A stretch of DNA of 64,000 bases from Mesostigma viride (lineage: Eukaryota; Streptophyta; Mesostigmatophyceae; Mesostigmatales; Mesostigmataceae): the NCBI GenBank assembly GCA_009746045.1, contig RPFO01000231.1, forward strand, positions 1,363,340 through 1,427,339. Direction: 5' to 3'. Below, piece after piece: positions 1 through 11,357 of this stretch. Both the position numbers and the translations under genes were made by a program. The notes beneath the pieces are model-generated. The model ran no database searches. It was given only the letters and a program-made list of their open reading frames with translations, and was not told where the DNA came from. Position 1 is the first letter of the stretch; the number at the start of each line of letters is the position of its first letter.

Positions 1-743
1 TAGCGCTGCCTAGGCGAACACTGGGAAGATGCTAAGTCTCTCTCCAGCCTCACTTTAGCTAATGCAGGCTCCATGGATAGCTGCCTTTGGACCTTGCACA
101 TGGTGTATGGCGGTACAACAACATTTGCAACACAGGAATGCATGCACGTCATTCATGGTCCCATCAGGTGATGAAGGACCTGGTTCTGTTCCCGTGGTGT
201 AGTGTAAGTCCTGCCAGGTGCCTAATGTACTTTGTGCTAGGGTAGACGGGTCTACTGCCAATGCTTCCAAGCGTTTATTTAGTTTCCCCAATCGGAATTC
301 AGCATGGTGCAAATGACTTACCCATGATATTAGCTAGGAGTAAAACATGATATAGCCGACATGTTTTCTCTGGAACGATAAACCTTCAACGGCTGGTGTC
401 TTTTTCGCCTGAAATAGGAATTTTCACAAAACAAAAGGCAGCACCCTGAGGGTGTCCAGCCGTAGAAGCTCACCAGCCTAAACTGATGCTGCAATAACGC
501 AAGGAGCTGTACAGGGATGCGTTTGCTGTTATCGCTAATTATACTGTCTTCGTACTGAACACCTCCGATAGGACCGGCCCACTGCCATGAGCAGGTCTTG
601 GTGCGCATACACACAGCGCCCACATGATGTCCGTGTACAGGACCATACATCAGAACGATGACATAGGGTCCCATTTTCCGGTCTCTAACAATCTCTGTGG
701 CCCTGCCCAAACCGTGTGCGAACTTGGTGTCACTGCCCGGCAG
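1..743 (+). other. Intron sequence before the first visible LRR exon of module 1
   Basis: No coding exon is seen here. Bases 1-330 resemble about 20,140-20,370 and, for the first 90 bases, about 13,930-14,030. Both of those lie in the long intron after the first LRR exon of modules 3 and 2. By position, the N-cap and first LRR exon of module 1 should therefore lie just upstream of the window. From about 350 on the sequence is the standard repeat-unit intron, leading to the acceptor before 744. Confidence 0.6.
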
Positions 744-3700
744 GTCCCTGTATACCAACCAGCTGTCTGGCACGATCCCAACAGGGCTGTGGTCTTTATC
801 GAATCTGCAATACCTGTAAGGGTCCTGTCAACCCAAGTCCTGTTTGCCATCAGATAAATGGATGATGACGTCATCAAGTGCTTGCGATGGTTGCTGCATG
901 ATATTGATGACAACTTTTCTCTGCAACAATGAACGTGGAACTGCTGCTCTATCTTGTTCTTGAAATAAAATGTCAACCAGAATAATAGTTTGCACCAGGT
1001 TGCCAAGCTGTAGAAGCCCACCAGCTAAATATATGTTGTCGCAAAACAATAATAGGTAGCACGTTCTCAAGATGGATGAGCCGACCATCCTTAACGGATG
1101 CTGCAATAGCGCAAGGAGCTGTACAGCGCTGCATTTACTGTTGTCGTTGATTATAGTGATCCGAGCTAAACACCTCCAATAATAATGGCCCACTGCCATG
1201 AGTATCTTGGTGCGCATACACACAGAACCTATATCCTGTCTGTGTGCAGGACCATACATCAGAGCAGCGGATGACGTATGTAGGATCCACTCCTCCCACC
1301 TCCTCCTAATCGGTGGTCATGTACGTACCGTGTGCAATTTTTTCACTGCACCGCAGGTACCTGTACGACAACCAGCTGTCTGGCACAATCCCGCCGGAGC
1401 TGGTGTCTCTATCGAATCTGAATGAACTGTAAGGGTCCTTTCAACCAAAGTCAGTTAGCTCTTCCGGAATTAGCTTGAGTGTGCCGGCGAGTGGTTATCG
1501 CCGGCTAAATGACTCCAGACCTATTGCCGCTGGTGGCAAAAAGGTTCGGGCGCTATTTAGAGCTAACTAAAACCTGGCCTCCTGGAGGGGAGTGAAGGGC
1601 CGACAGTGAGCCACCTGCATGTGGCCTGCTGAGGACGCACTTGGGCGCCGGCGAGTCTCACTGCGGATTTGAACCCCTGGCCTCCATGATACGCAGGTCC
1701 TTTTTGCAGGATACGGCATAAGTCCTTTTTGCAATCAGCACTCAGTTTTGTTATGTCGTCATCAAGCTTACGATGGTTGTTGCATGATATTGGTGATCAT
1801 TTTTCTCTGGAGCCATGAACGTGCAATGGCTGCTATAGTTAGTGCTTGAAATACAATGTTAACCAGAACAATCCGTAGCACCATGTTGTTCATCTGTAAA
1901 AGCCCCCCAGCCTAAACTTTTGCTGCAATAACGCAAGGAGCTGTACAGTGCTGCGCTTAGTGTCGTCCCTAATTTGGTGTTCTGTGCTGAACACCTGAAA
2001 TAATGCTGGCCCACTGTCATGAGCAGGGTCCTGGTGCGCATACATAGTGCCCGCATCTCGTCTATAAGCAGGACCACACATCAGAGCAGCCGATGACATA
2101 GGGTCCCATCCTCCGGTGTCTGGGAAATTTGTGGTTCTATACATACTGTGCGCACTTCGCCACTGCCTGGCAGGTACCTGAGTTCCAACCAGCTGTCTGG
2201 CACGATCCCATCGGAGCTGGTGTCTCTATCCAGTCTGACCGACCTGTAAGGGTCCTGTCAACCCCAATCCTGTTTGCAAGTTGATTTTGGCATGACGCCA
2301 TCATGTGCTTGCGATGGTTGCAGCTTGATATCGATGACCATTTTTCTCTTGAACCTTTTTTTTTTTTGAGACTATATCGATGTGCACATGTGGTTTGGCT
2401 AAGCTTAGCCGCCTAGCGGCTAAGCTTAGGTAAGGTTTACGAAACATTTCAAACTTTTCCTTAAAATTATATTAAAATATTTAAGCGCGACGCACAGCGT
2501 CTCCACAGACATTTTTCTACCTACAAAAGTCATACAATGTTAATCATGATTCTGGCGCTGTCACAAGGTCCGGCCAGCGACTTGCGCCGGAAATGCGCGG
2601 ACTACACAAATTAATTTGGCACACGGCCACGTCCAGGCTGTTTGGGATCATAAAAAGACTTTCCTCACGTGACTTAGTGTTTTCCTATTGACATCATGCC
2701 CACTTAATATTAATGCTGCTGTTACCCTGCTTATGACCATGCCCTGAATTCCATTCTTTGGTGACTTAGTGTTTTCTTGTTTAGGGGCTGGCATGCATGC
2801 GTTGCCGTTGACATGCCATGGATGAAAAACGCCAAGAAGAGTATATGGCCCCGCTGCCACCAAAAAGCACCTGGTTGATCAACCAAGGGGATAGCCTGCA
2901 CAGTGAGACACAAACACAGCAGACCCAGCAAAGCAAAATTCAGGTTGTAAGCGAGTGGAGATTACTTTTGACATGCTTGATGAAGAAATATATAACACAC
3001 CTTCTATTGTCACACCTTCTATAAACAAATAGTTGATTGATCACCTTATACACCACGTAAACATGCTAGCAGACGCGCTCTTCAGTCCAGTGAAAATCCA
3101 CGTGCGAAGCAAGTCAGCTTACGCAGAAAGCACCATGAATGTAAATGACGCCCCAAACCCGTGACCAGGCAAGCATCCAGAGGGGCTTTCCAAGCCCAGT
3201 ATATTCCAGAAAAAAGCATCACAGATCCTTGGGCAACGGACGTTCACACAGGACATTCGAAGGACCATGAAGATGGCGTCCTGCACGGCTAAGAAAATAA
3301 AACGCAACACTACGCTATGTCTGCGACTAGGTGGATTCGGCGAAATGGAAAGAACGCAACATGAATGCAGGAGAGAGCAGGTAGTACCCCGGTAGGTAGT
3401 ACGCCTCACCATCGGCATCGCCAGTTACGTCCCGTGGCAAAAAATCCAGCGTTCTTTCCAATATGATGACACCAGAAACTCGTCGGCCCCACGCCTTCCA
3501 CGAACAGCAAACTGATTTTACTAGGCACCCAGTACGTAAAGCAATCAAGCATGATACTACAATACCTAAATCTACAACGACATTCCATTTCCAGGTCGCC
3601 ATAGCGACGCGGACCTCTCCCACGCAGGTATCACTCCGTTGACGCACCTCCAGCTCAGAAAATTTCGTACTTGCTCTTCAAACATAAAATTTTGACGTAT

Positions 3701-6700
3701 AAAACCATGGCTGCGCATTCCCCATCCCAATTTTCTAGCGTACGTTTCCTGCCATCGCCAGCCAGCAAATTGCTCGCGGAGCACGTCACTTTGTTTTTCG
3801 TCCGGCGGCGTGGCCTGCGGCTGCGTCGTTTCGGTGGTCTTATCGATTTCGGGTCGTTTCCGTTGGATTTGTGACCGTTGGGGGCGAAGGCCGTTTGTTT
3901 TCCGTAGTTTGCTTGTTTTCTATTGGTTGTTTATGTGTAGTATTTTGTAGTATTTTGGACGGACGACCCGAGCCGCTAACTTAGCGGGTTTATCGCGGCC
4001 GTTGGATCCATCATCGGACGCTCCAGATTGTCGGAGGCTAACGTTTTAACTTTTTTCATTTTGCCTTCGTATATCGTGCAATGGCTGCTCTAGTTTGTGC
4101 TCAAGATAAAGTTTTTGCCAGAACAATAGGTAGCACCACGTTGTCCAGCTTGTAGAAGTCCACCAGCCTAAACTGATGCTGCAATCGTGGTTCTCTGAAC
4201 ATAGTTTCTTTATAGTGAGATGGAAGGGTAGCCGCTATAGCTAGGTTCTTGGGTTCACGTGACATACCTTTTGAGGCCGGTGCGGCCTGATCCGGATCAG
4301 TCGTGGCCAAAACTTTGGCCAGTTTTTCTTGGCCAGGTGGCAGGAGCTACGTTGAGATATAAACCTGCCACTGTCTAGGTTTCTTGGCTAATGGCGTAGT
4401 GATTAACTAGATCTAGATTCCTTCTCTCACGCAATATGTGACCTAATAGCCCCGGCAGCCTTACGTAAGCTGCCGGAAATTAGAACGCCACATTGCGTCA
4501 TTTGTTCAGACGCAACATTTGCGTGGCGAAAAAATGCCGTCCGGGCTAAGGCCGCATGACACGCAAAAAAGGACAAAAACAAACCCACCTAGCTAAGGTC
4601 GGCCTCTTTTCTTTTCCCGCCCACCCTCCCTGCGTGTTTGGGGGTAAGGCTAGCCTTTGCCAAGCAATAAGTGTTCCCATGAGCATCGGCGGCCGGGATG
4701 TGGCCTGCCTTTTGTATGTGCTCCACTCATTGTTTTAATAAAGAGTCTGGTTACCCTGGAGTTCCACGGTTAATAGAATACCACATTGAGCTATACAGTG
4801 CTGCGTTCACTGTCGTCGCTAATTATAGTGTTCTTGTGCTGATAGCCTGCAATAATGCCGGCCCACTGCCATAAGCAGTGTCCTGGTGCATGTACACACA
4901 GCGCACACATGTCCTGTCCTTGTGCAGGACTATACATCAGAGCAGCGGATGACATCTGGTCCCATCCTCCCGTCTTCGAGTAATCTGTCTTAACATACCG
5001 TGGTTTGCACCTTTTTTACTTCCCGGCAGGAACCTGGATACTAATCTGTGTTCCTGCACATACCGTGAGCGCTTTTTGACATTGCCTGACAGGGATCTGA
5101 AGTTCAACCAGCTGTCAGGCACGATCCCACTGGAGCTGGATTCTCTATCGTTTCTGCAAATACTGTAAGGGTCCTGTCAACCCCAATCCTGTTTGCGATA
5201 AGTTGATTTTGACATGACAACGTCAAGTGCTTGTGATGCTTGCTACATGATATCGATTACTGTTTTTGTCTGGAATGTGCAATGGCTGCTATCGCTCTTG
5301 CTCCAAATCAAATTTTACTAGGTAGCACCAGTGTCCCGGTGTAGAATTGCACCAGCTTAAACTGGACCACCAATAACGCAAGGAGCTGTACAGTGCTGCG
5401 TCTACTGTTGTCGCTAATTATAGCGTTTTCGTGCTGAACACATGCAATAATACTGGCCCGCCGCCATAAGCAGGTCCTGGTGCACATATAGACTGCACCC
5501 ACATCCCATCCGTATGCAGTTCCGTACAACAGAGCAGCGGATGACAAAGGGTCCCATCCTCCTGTATCTGGGAAATCTGTGGTCCTGCACATGCCGTGTG
5601 CGTGTTTGTCACTGCCTGGCAGGGACTTGAATACCAACCAGCTGTCTGGCACGATCCCACCGGAGCTGGGGTCTCTATCGTATCTGCAAAGAGTGTAAGG
5701 ATCCTGTCAACCCCAATCCTGCTTGTTTTTCAGTGCATTTAGATGTGACGTCATGAAATGCTTGCTATGGTTGCTGCATGATATCGATGACCATTTTTCT
5801 CGGAACAATGAAGGTTCAATGGCTGCTCTAGTTTGTGCTCAGAATAAACGGTTAACCAGAACAATAGGTAGCACCGCGTTGTCCTGCTGTAGAAGATTAC
5901 CAGCATAAACTGATGCTGCAATAACGCAAGGAGCTGTACAGTGCTGCGTTTACTGTTGTCCCTAGTTTGAGTGTTTTTCACGCCGAACACCTTCAATTAT
6001 CGGGGCCCATGAGCATACAGTACTGGCCATGAGCTGGTCCTGGTGCACATATAGACAGCACCCACATCCCATCCGTGTGCAGTTCCGTACATCAGAGCAG
6101 TGGATGACAAATGGTCCCATCCTGCCGTATCTGGGAAATATGTTTGTCCTGCACATGCCGTGTGCACCTTTGTCACTGCTCGCAGGTGGTTGAATAACAA
6201 CCAGCTGGTTGGCACGATCCCACCGGAGCTGGGGCCTATACCGTATCTGCGCTTCCTGTAAGGATCCTGTCGACCCAAATCCTGTTTGCAATCAGATAAT
6301 CGGTTTTCTCTGAATATAGTTTAATTAACGCATGCGGGAAAGATAGGGCCGCTATGCCTTGGCCTGGATGTGGAAGGCTGTCTGCGACATGGGCTGACTA
6401 ATTCGATCTGTACAAAGGGTTTTCTGTTCGCCCGAATCTTCCTTGGATGACCCGGTTGTTTTTCAGGGTCAGTGGCTATTAATTAGTGGTCCGAGAAAAT
6501 TAATTGTATGTCTTATACGACTTGCTTGCAAAGATTCGTGTTTGGTTGCACCAGCTGAGGTTAGGTGGGGACCTGTATGTAGGGTCGGCTGGTTGTTTAA
6601 CGAATCTTTGGCTGATTTGGGTTCTTTAGTGAGTCGTGATTAATTATTGTATAGTGTATTCGGACCGGCCCAAGGGGTCGATGGGCGAGTTTTATGTTTG

Positions 6701-9166
6701 TCAGTCTTGGGAACCTTGTACAACTACCTGTACGGTTAACGCACTAGCCTGGGGGTGCGTGGCCACGTTGTTTGTAGTGGCGTTTTCAGCACTGTTCAGG
6801 CCGGCGTGTGACGCATGCCGGTGTTACTTAATGTAGGATGATGTCAGCTTGTGTGTCGGCGGGCCATGCAAGCTAGGCAGGCAATGATCCGCAATTGTTT
6901 CTTTCCCCTCCCTCTTTCTATACCGTATCTGCGCTTCCTGTTAGGATCCTGTCGACCCAAATCCTGTTTGCAATCAGATAAATTGATTATGACGACATCA
7001 GTGCTTGCGATGGTTGCTGCATGATATCAATGACCATTTTTCTCTGGAAGCATGAACGTACAATAGCTGCTCTAGTTTGTACTTGAAAAATTTTAAAAGG
7101 TAACCAGAACAATAGGTCGCACCACATTGTCAAGCTGTAGAAGCCCACCAGCATAAACTGATGCTGATAAATCGCAAGGAGCTGTACAGTGCTGCGTTTA
7201 CTTTTGTCGCTGATTAGAGTACTTTCGTGCTGAACACCTCCAATAGTACCGGCCAACGCCATGAGCAATGTCGTGGTATAGACACAGCGCACATGTCCTG
7301 CTCGTGTTCAGTACCATACATGAGAGCAGCGGTTGACATAGGGCCCCTTCCTCCCGTCTCCAAATTGTTTGCACGGTCTTGCGTGTACCGTGTGCACTTT
7401 CGTCATTGCTCGGCAGGTACCTGGATAGCAATCAGCTATCTGGCTCGATCCCACCGGAGCTGGGGTCTCTATCGTATCTGCGCCACCTGTAAGGGTCCTG
7501 TCAACCTATGTCCCGTGTGCATTAATTGGTCAATTTTGTTATGACGTCATATCAAGTGATGGTTGCTGTACAGAAATGCATGGTGTTGATGACAAGTTCT
7601 CTCAAACCATGAACCTACACTCGCTCAGTGCTAGGATCCTTGCCTGGAATAGGATATAAAGCAATTGCTAGGACCAGGCTGTCAAGCTGTATGTAGAAGC
7701 CGGTTCGCCAACATTGGGGGGTGTCCTTTCATCAGTGCTGGTTTACCAGCTCCTTTGTTTCCCTGCACATTTGACGGTCCAATGTGGCTGTTTCCCAGCA
7801 CTTTTGACGGTCCTATGTGGCTGTATACGCTACATAACTGTGTTAAATGACACAGATGTTGCTTACGCGCGCGTAACCCACACACGTACCATTTATCAGA
7901 GCAGTGGATGACATAGGGTGCCATCCTCCTGGAAAATCTGGAAAATCTGTGGTCCTGCACATGTCTTGTGCACTTTTGTCACTGCCCGGCAGGTACCTGA
8001 ATAACAACCAGCTGGTTGGCACGATCCCACCGGAGCTGGGGTCTCTATCCAGTCTGCAATATATGTAAGGGTCCTGTCAACCCCGATCCTGTTTGTAATT
8101 TGTGGGACGGCAGATCAAGTGCTTGTGATGGTTGCTGTACGGTGACGATGGTATTGATGACAAGTTCTCTCTGCAACGATGAACCTGCACCCGCTGCTCG
8201 GTTCCTTGCTTGGAGTAGGATTTATACAAAGCGATTGGTAGGACCACGTCGTCAAGCTGTGAAAGCCATTAGCCCGCTAAATTGGAGATATGCCATTACG
8301 TCAGAGATATGCCGTTGCGTCAGTGCTGGTTGAGCACCTTCTTTGTTTGTCAGCACTTTGATTTGTTTGACAGTCCTGTGTGGCTGTATACGCTACATAA
8401 CTGTGTTACATGGCACGGATGGCTGCTATCGTGCGGGCAATCCACTCACGTACCAATTATCTGAGAAGTGGAGGATGCAGGGTGCCATCCTCCTGTCTCT
8501 GAGAGGTGTTGTCCCAAGGGCGCCGCAGGCAGAATTGCGAGGACTTTTACCCCTCAAGCGTTTGTGGTGCTGAGTTTGTGGGCCACTGGAGAAGCGAGTT
8601 CAACAAGTCGCGCAATTCAGCTGTTATGCTGTGCGCCGGGTCCCTGCAATGCTTGGCATGCGTCAACCATTACCCTAGGCATATTTCCGCGAGGACAAAG
8701 CTTAAGCCATCGCTGTTAAGTGTATTCTGCTGCAAACCAGCACCCCATCGTAAGCCTGTTGAATATGAGTTATTTTTGTGGCACCGCTAGCACATGGTTG
8801 CCTCACCAAAGGAGATGGAAAGCAATGCGCAATAGAGATTGTTTGCCTCCTTTTCAAAAGATATCCAAGGCGTGCATGCAGCGAGGCCCCGTGTGCTTTC
8901 CGCCTGCCTAGGAACCCTAGTTGGAAGTTCACATTTCTCACTATTGAATGTTGTTGTGGTGGGCGTGATGCATTTGCAGGGTGGTCACGAATAACCCTCT
9001 GATATGCGGAGCCAACCCACTGGGGATAAGCGTGGACATGACCGGCACGTTCGGTCTGGACTGCCCTGGTGCGTGTTTTCTTGCTTCTCATGGTGACATC
9101 TGCTGCCCCCTTCATTCTGATGGACTTGGGCATATGCGGTCGCGTGCATGCGCTAGTCTTATCTAG
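744..9166 (+). CDS. LRR ectodomain module 1 (5' end outside window), 8 LRR exons plus C-terminal cap
   Basis: Predicted extracellular or secreted leucine-rich-repeat protein of the plant type; no catalytic domain is visible. LRR exons, each exactly 72 nt with AG before and GTAAG after: 744-815, 1357-1428, 2174-2245, 5093-5164, 5623-5694, 6186-6257, 7417-7488, 7993-8064. Each encodes 24 residues with the core NQLSGTIP (NQLVGTIP in 6186 and 7993) followed by xELGxL or a close variant. All introns are phase 2: the split codon is CT+G in most cases. The last exon starts at 8980 and encodes VVTNNPLICGANPL and a later Cys, the usual plant LRR C-cap. Joined to 7993-8064 it gives a smooth LRR-to-cap transition. 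The end is uncertain: translation either runs to TAG at 9164-9166 or is spliced at 9069 (GTGCGT). Several introns are swollen by insertions. Homology to modules 2 and 3 is clear; ligand and function are unknown. Confidence 0.75.
1453..1724 (-). mobile_element. SINE-like insertion in an intron of module 1
   Basis: This segment interrupts the standard intron between LRR exons 1357-1428 and 2174-2245. Removing it rejoins the usual intron start to its continuation, with AAGTC on both sides (1448-1452 and 1720-1724). Read on the minus strand, the right part contains GGTTCAAATCC, which resembles the RNA polymerase III B box of tRNA genes, so a tRNA-derived SINE is possible. An 8-bp perfect hairpin (GCCGGCGA and its complement) lies at 1483-1505. 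No other copy is seen in the window, so the family is uncertain. Confidence 0.35.
2356..4077. mobile_element. Unclassified 1.7-kb insertion with a poly-T left end
   Basis: The repeat-unit intron breaks off at about 2355 and resumes at about 4078 (CGTGCAATGGCTGCTC). The insert begins with 12 T residues, which would be a poly-A tail if it was retroposed on the minus strand. A perfect 13-bp inverted repeat with a 3-base loop lies at 2400-2428, built on TAAGCTTAGCCGC, and a related CCGCTAA/TTAGCGG pair lies near 3972. The longest open frames, on the minus strand between about 3327 and 3900, show no domain I recognise. It could be a processed pseudogene, a LINE fragment or a non-autonomous element. 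There is no clear target duplication. Confidence 0.45.
2400..2428. repeat. Perfect hairpin near the left end of the 1.7-kb insert
   Basis: Arms of 13 bp (TAAGCTTAGCCGC and its exact complement) flank a CTA loop. It lies about 45 bp from the poly-T end of the insertion. It may be a structural signal of the inserted element or a transcription terminator; nothing else supports either reading. Confidence 0.6.
4186..4779 (+). mobile_element. Solo 594-bp terminal unit (A-x-B) of the PAT/kangaroo-like retrotransposon
   Basis: This is the same length as, and about 99% identical by eye to, the right-end A2-x-B2 unit of the large tyrosine-recombinase element at 49,104-49,697. It has no internal coding region. 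It starts CGTGGTTCTCTG and ends TTAATAGAAT, and sits in the repeat-unit intron upstream of LRR exon 5093-5164, between GATGCTGCAAT and a diverged continuation. No target site duplication is visible, as expected for tyrosine-recombinase integration. It is either a solo remnant left by recombination or a minimal non-autonomous copy, and is young judging by its similarity. Confidence 0.85.
5030..5044 (+). pseudogene. Truncated LRR exon remnant
   Basis: An acceptor (CCCGGCAG) is followed by the first 15 bases of a standard LRR exon (GAACCTGGATACTAA). The sequence then jumps to the middle of the next acceptor region, and the intact exon follows at 5093. It looks like a short tandem duplication or deletion between two units. 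If this first acceptor were used the reading frame would run into non-LRR sequence. Confidence 0.6.
6236..6981. repeat. 64-bp direct repeats flanking the 6.3-kb insertion
   Basis: Bases 6236-6299 and 6918-6981 are identical except for one base. Each contains the last part of LRR exon 6186-6257, its donor and the start of the intron. In the second copy the donor reads GTTAGG instead of GTAAGG, so the duplicated exon end is a dead fragment. The duplication is far longer than a normal target site duplication and brackets exactly one element. Confidence 0.8.
6300..6917 (+). mobile_element. 0.6-kb interspersed repeat, copy 1, with a retrotransposon-A-like left end
   Basis: Related copies occur at 35,055-35,756 and 53,426-54,126; this copy lacks about the last 105 bp of those. 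The left end (GGTTTTCTCTGAATATAG) resembles the start of the A repeat of the tyrosine-recombinase retrotransposon (GGTTCTCTGAACATAG), and further short matches follow (GGAAAGATAGGGCCGCTAT against GGAAGGGTAGCCGCTAT). It has no long open frame. It is probably a non-autonomous relative of the same class, but the family is inferred from end similarity only. Confidence 0.55.
8065..8979 (+). other. Module-end intron with a candidate alternative exon (8529-8749)
   Basis: This is the intron between the last LRR exon and the cap exon. Its right half (about 8465-8979) is strongly conserved with 17,151-17,668 in module 2. Within it, 8529-8749 is preceded by CGCCGCAG and followed by GTAAGC. It is open throughout and encodes a Cys-rich stretch starting QNCEDFYPSS. 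The module 2 counterpart (17,215-17,438) is open too and differs in length by exactly 3 bases. It would enter in phase 2 and leave in phase 1, matching an LRR exon upstream and an N-cap exon downstream, so it could replace the cap exon. No cDNA evidence is available, and it may be intron only. Confidence 0.3.
8980..9166 (+). CDS. C-terminal cap exon of module 1
   Basis: The acceptor GCATTTGCAG is followed by one base completing the phase-2 codon and then VVTNNPLICGANPLGISVDM, ending in GLDCP. NNPLxCG plus a distal Cys is the usual plant LRR C-cap. Two ends are possible. Reading on gives 33 more residues to TAG at 9164-9166. Alternatively, GTGCGT at 9069 is a donor that leaves the exon in phase 1. 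The same alternatives exist in module 2. Confidence 0.75.
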
Positions 9167-9214
9167 AAAGATCCTTGGGGTGTGAGCTTGAAAGTCAGAT
9201 GGAGGAGTTCTTGC

Positions 9215-11349
9215 CAGGGTTTTTGCACCAGGCCACACTTTGCGTTTTCAACTTCCAGAGTGCTCAACTGTGCCTCTCCGGCGTTTGCGGCCGGTCTCCG
9301 GCCGGACACGTCACCCACTCTACTACAACCGTCTATGGAATGTGTGCACGTTGAACGTGTCCACTGAACGTGAGCATATATTCCAGTCCGGGCGACCGAC
9401 TTGAGTGAAAATTGTCCGCTTCAGTGAATTCCGTAGTGGGGCTTTTTTTTTCCCTTTTCTTTTTTTTCCCCTCAATTCCGTGTATCAAGTTGGGGACTAA
9501 CGCTGGGCGCATAGTACTCAGATCTGACATCAGACATGCATCTTGAGAGTACGCCGTGTCTGGAACGTGTGCACATTCAGGGCCCACTAAACGCAAACAT
9601 TCCAGGTTGTGCTGTGTCGGTAACCAGTCGTTGCCCCTGTTAAGAGCGTTTCTTTAATGTTCAGAGGGGCCCACGCTAACCCATAATTAATTAATTGATT
9701 AATTGATTAATCATGCGCTCATGGTCCTCCCTGCCTCACCAATGATACTCCCTACATAGCTACATGCAGTTTCACCCATGCATGCAGTATGCCCCTCTGA
9801 TCAAACCCTGGCAGTTTCTTTCCAGCACAACCGTTTGCTAAAAAATACAAGCTTGTTGTGAGCCTCTAAGCACACTTAAGCCGGTGGTAAGAAAGGTTGC
9901 CTCAATATTCACATATAACTGAGTGCTTTTAGCAAACACCTTCCAAGAAACCACTTGACAAACCTCGACGGCCTGCCAGCATGCCATGGCTCGCGCCTTG
10001 ACACGTCCCAGCCATGCAACGTAGATAACATAATGAAAACCTGCCAGGGATCTGGAGACGAGCAGGGCGGATGGCAAGGTATCTGGCGCTACCTGACGGG
10101 AAAGAAGGCATAACCTCACGTTGATAACGTTGATAAGAAGCGAAACATTAAAAGACGTTGAGCACAGGATCCCACCATAGTAGGTATTCGCTCAGGGGCA
10201 TACAAAAGGGTTTCCCCTTCCGTACAGGACGCGCATCCCGCGAGCCTGGACAGTGTCGCGTGCCGATAATGATGGAAATCTTGACGAGAAGCAGCACAAT
10301 TTCGACTTAATTAGTAATACCTTACCGCTGATTGATTCCCACAACACCTTACATTGCAAAATGCACAAACAACGTCATCAAATGACCTGCTTGAAGATTC
10401 GCGCGATTTCTCTGCATTCCGCATGCTATCGTTGTCTTCGTGCCTTCGTTGCATCGACCGTTGACATCTTTTGATGTCATTGAAATCAACCCTACCGAGC
10501 TGTCATTTGGCACGCCGCCAGCGACTGCGCGGTCGCCACGACACGCAACAACCAGGCAACAATCCCACCACGGTTGTCACACACATACCGCTTGAATCGT
10601 TCCCAACACCGGAATTCTGTGGTAAATACGCCACGCTACTAGAATCCGGAAGAGTTTGCGCAAACATTTGGGCAAGAGTTTGGGCAATGAAACCGTGTTA
10701 TCCTGAGCCAAAATCACGCAGTTTGCTGTCCCGAAAAAGTTTGCCCGCAATGGTAGCGCACTTTGGCAACAACTTTGGCGCGCAACCAGGGGACGCAACC
10801 AAGCCAACGGCACGCATGTAAGGGAACCCTTGCGGTCGACCATCCAATTGCGGTCAGCGCAGCACGCTGCATACTCGCATGCGGCAACAGTGTGCGGCAC
10901 CATTTCCCACAAACTTTTCGCTGCACCAAAGCGTAGTATATAAGGCAAATGGGCCACCAGTTGTTTGGCTTTTAGCCAGTAAAACTTGGGCCGGACACTG
11001 CCACATATGCCAAGGGGCCTTCATCTAACCCTCCTTGGTTCAGCGAAGTGATTCCCTAGCGCAGAAACTTCAAGTAGAACGGCGGGGCGCTACAAGGCCA
11101 GTATTGTAGCAAGTGAGCGTAATGCGGCCCCTGTTCAGTGCCCACAGCTCACTGCAGAGTGGCCTTCATCACCACCTGCGAACTAGGGCGGTTTGTGGCG
11201 AAAGGGTGGCAGAAGAGTGTTTTGGCACAGCCAATCGTGGTGTCAGCTGTAGTAGGGTCAACTAATATGCACGGCCACTCTGTGGCGAACGGAAATGAGA
11301 AAGCTACACCGCCACAATTGGCGGCAAAACGCCTCTAACAAAAACCCTG
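9215..11349. mobile_element. hAT-type DNA transposon, probably non-autonomous (2135 bp)
   Basis: The ends are perfect 11-bp inverted repeats: CAGGGTTTTTG at 9215 and its complement ending at 11,349. They are flanked by an identical 8-bp duplication GTTCTTGC (9207-9214 and 11,350-11,357). An 8-bp duplication and a CAGGG-type end are hallmarks of hAT elements. The paralogous spacer between modules 2 and 3 (about 17,895-17,910) is an empty site reading straight through. Open frames inside are at most 126 residues and show no hAT transposase signature, so it is probably non-autonomous. Near 10,937 there is a TATATAAGG that could be a promoter element. Confidence 0.85.
9669..9715. repeat. AT-rich short tandem repeat inside the hAT element
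   Basis: ATTAATTG-like units are repeated several times between CCCAT and CATGCG. It has no coding potential and is probably a simple-sequence tract within the transposon. Confidence 0.5.
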
Positions 11350-11357
11350 GTTCTTGC

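Noticed and set aside
8702-9238. Minus-strand frame of 178 codons, also open in module 2 (17,364-17,858)
   Set aside because: It runs antisense to the C-cap exon and module-end intron. Its conservation is explained by the recent module duplication, and it matches no family I know.
9167-11357. Possible receptor kinase or transmembrane domain downstream of the module 1 cap
   Set aside because: No kinase motifs or hydrophobic helix in a supported exon were found. Most of this interval is the hAT element.
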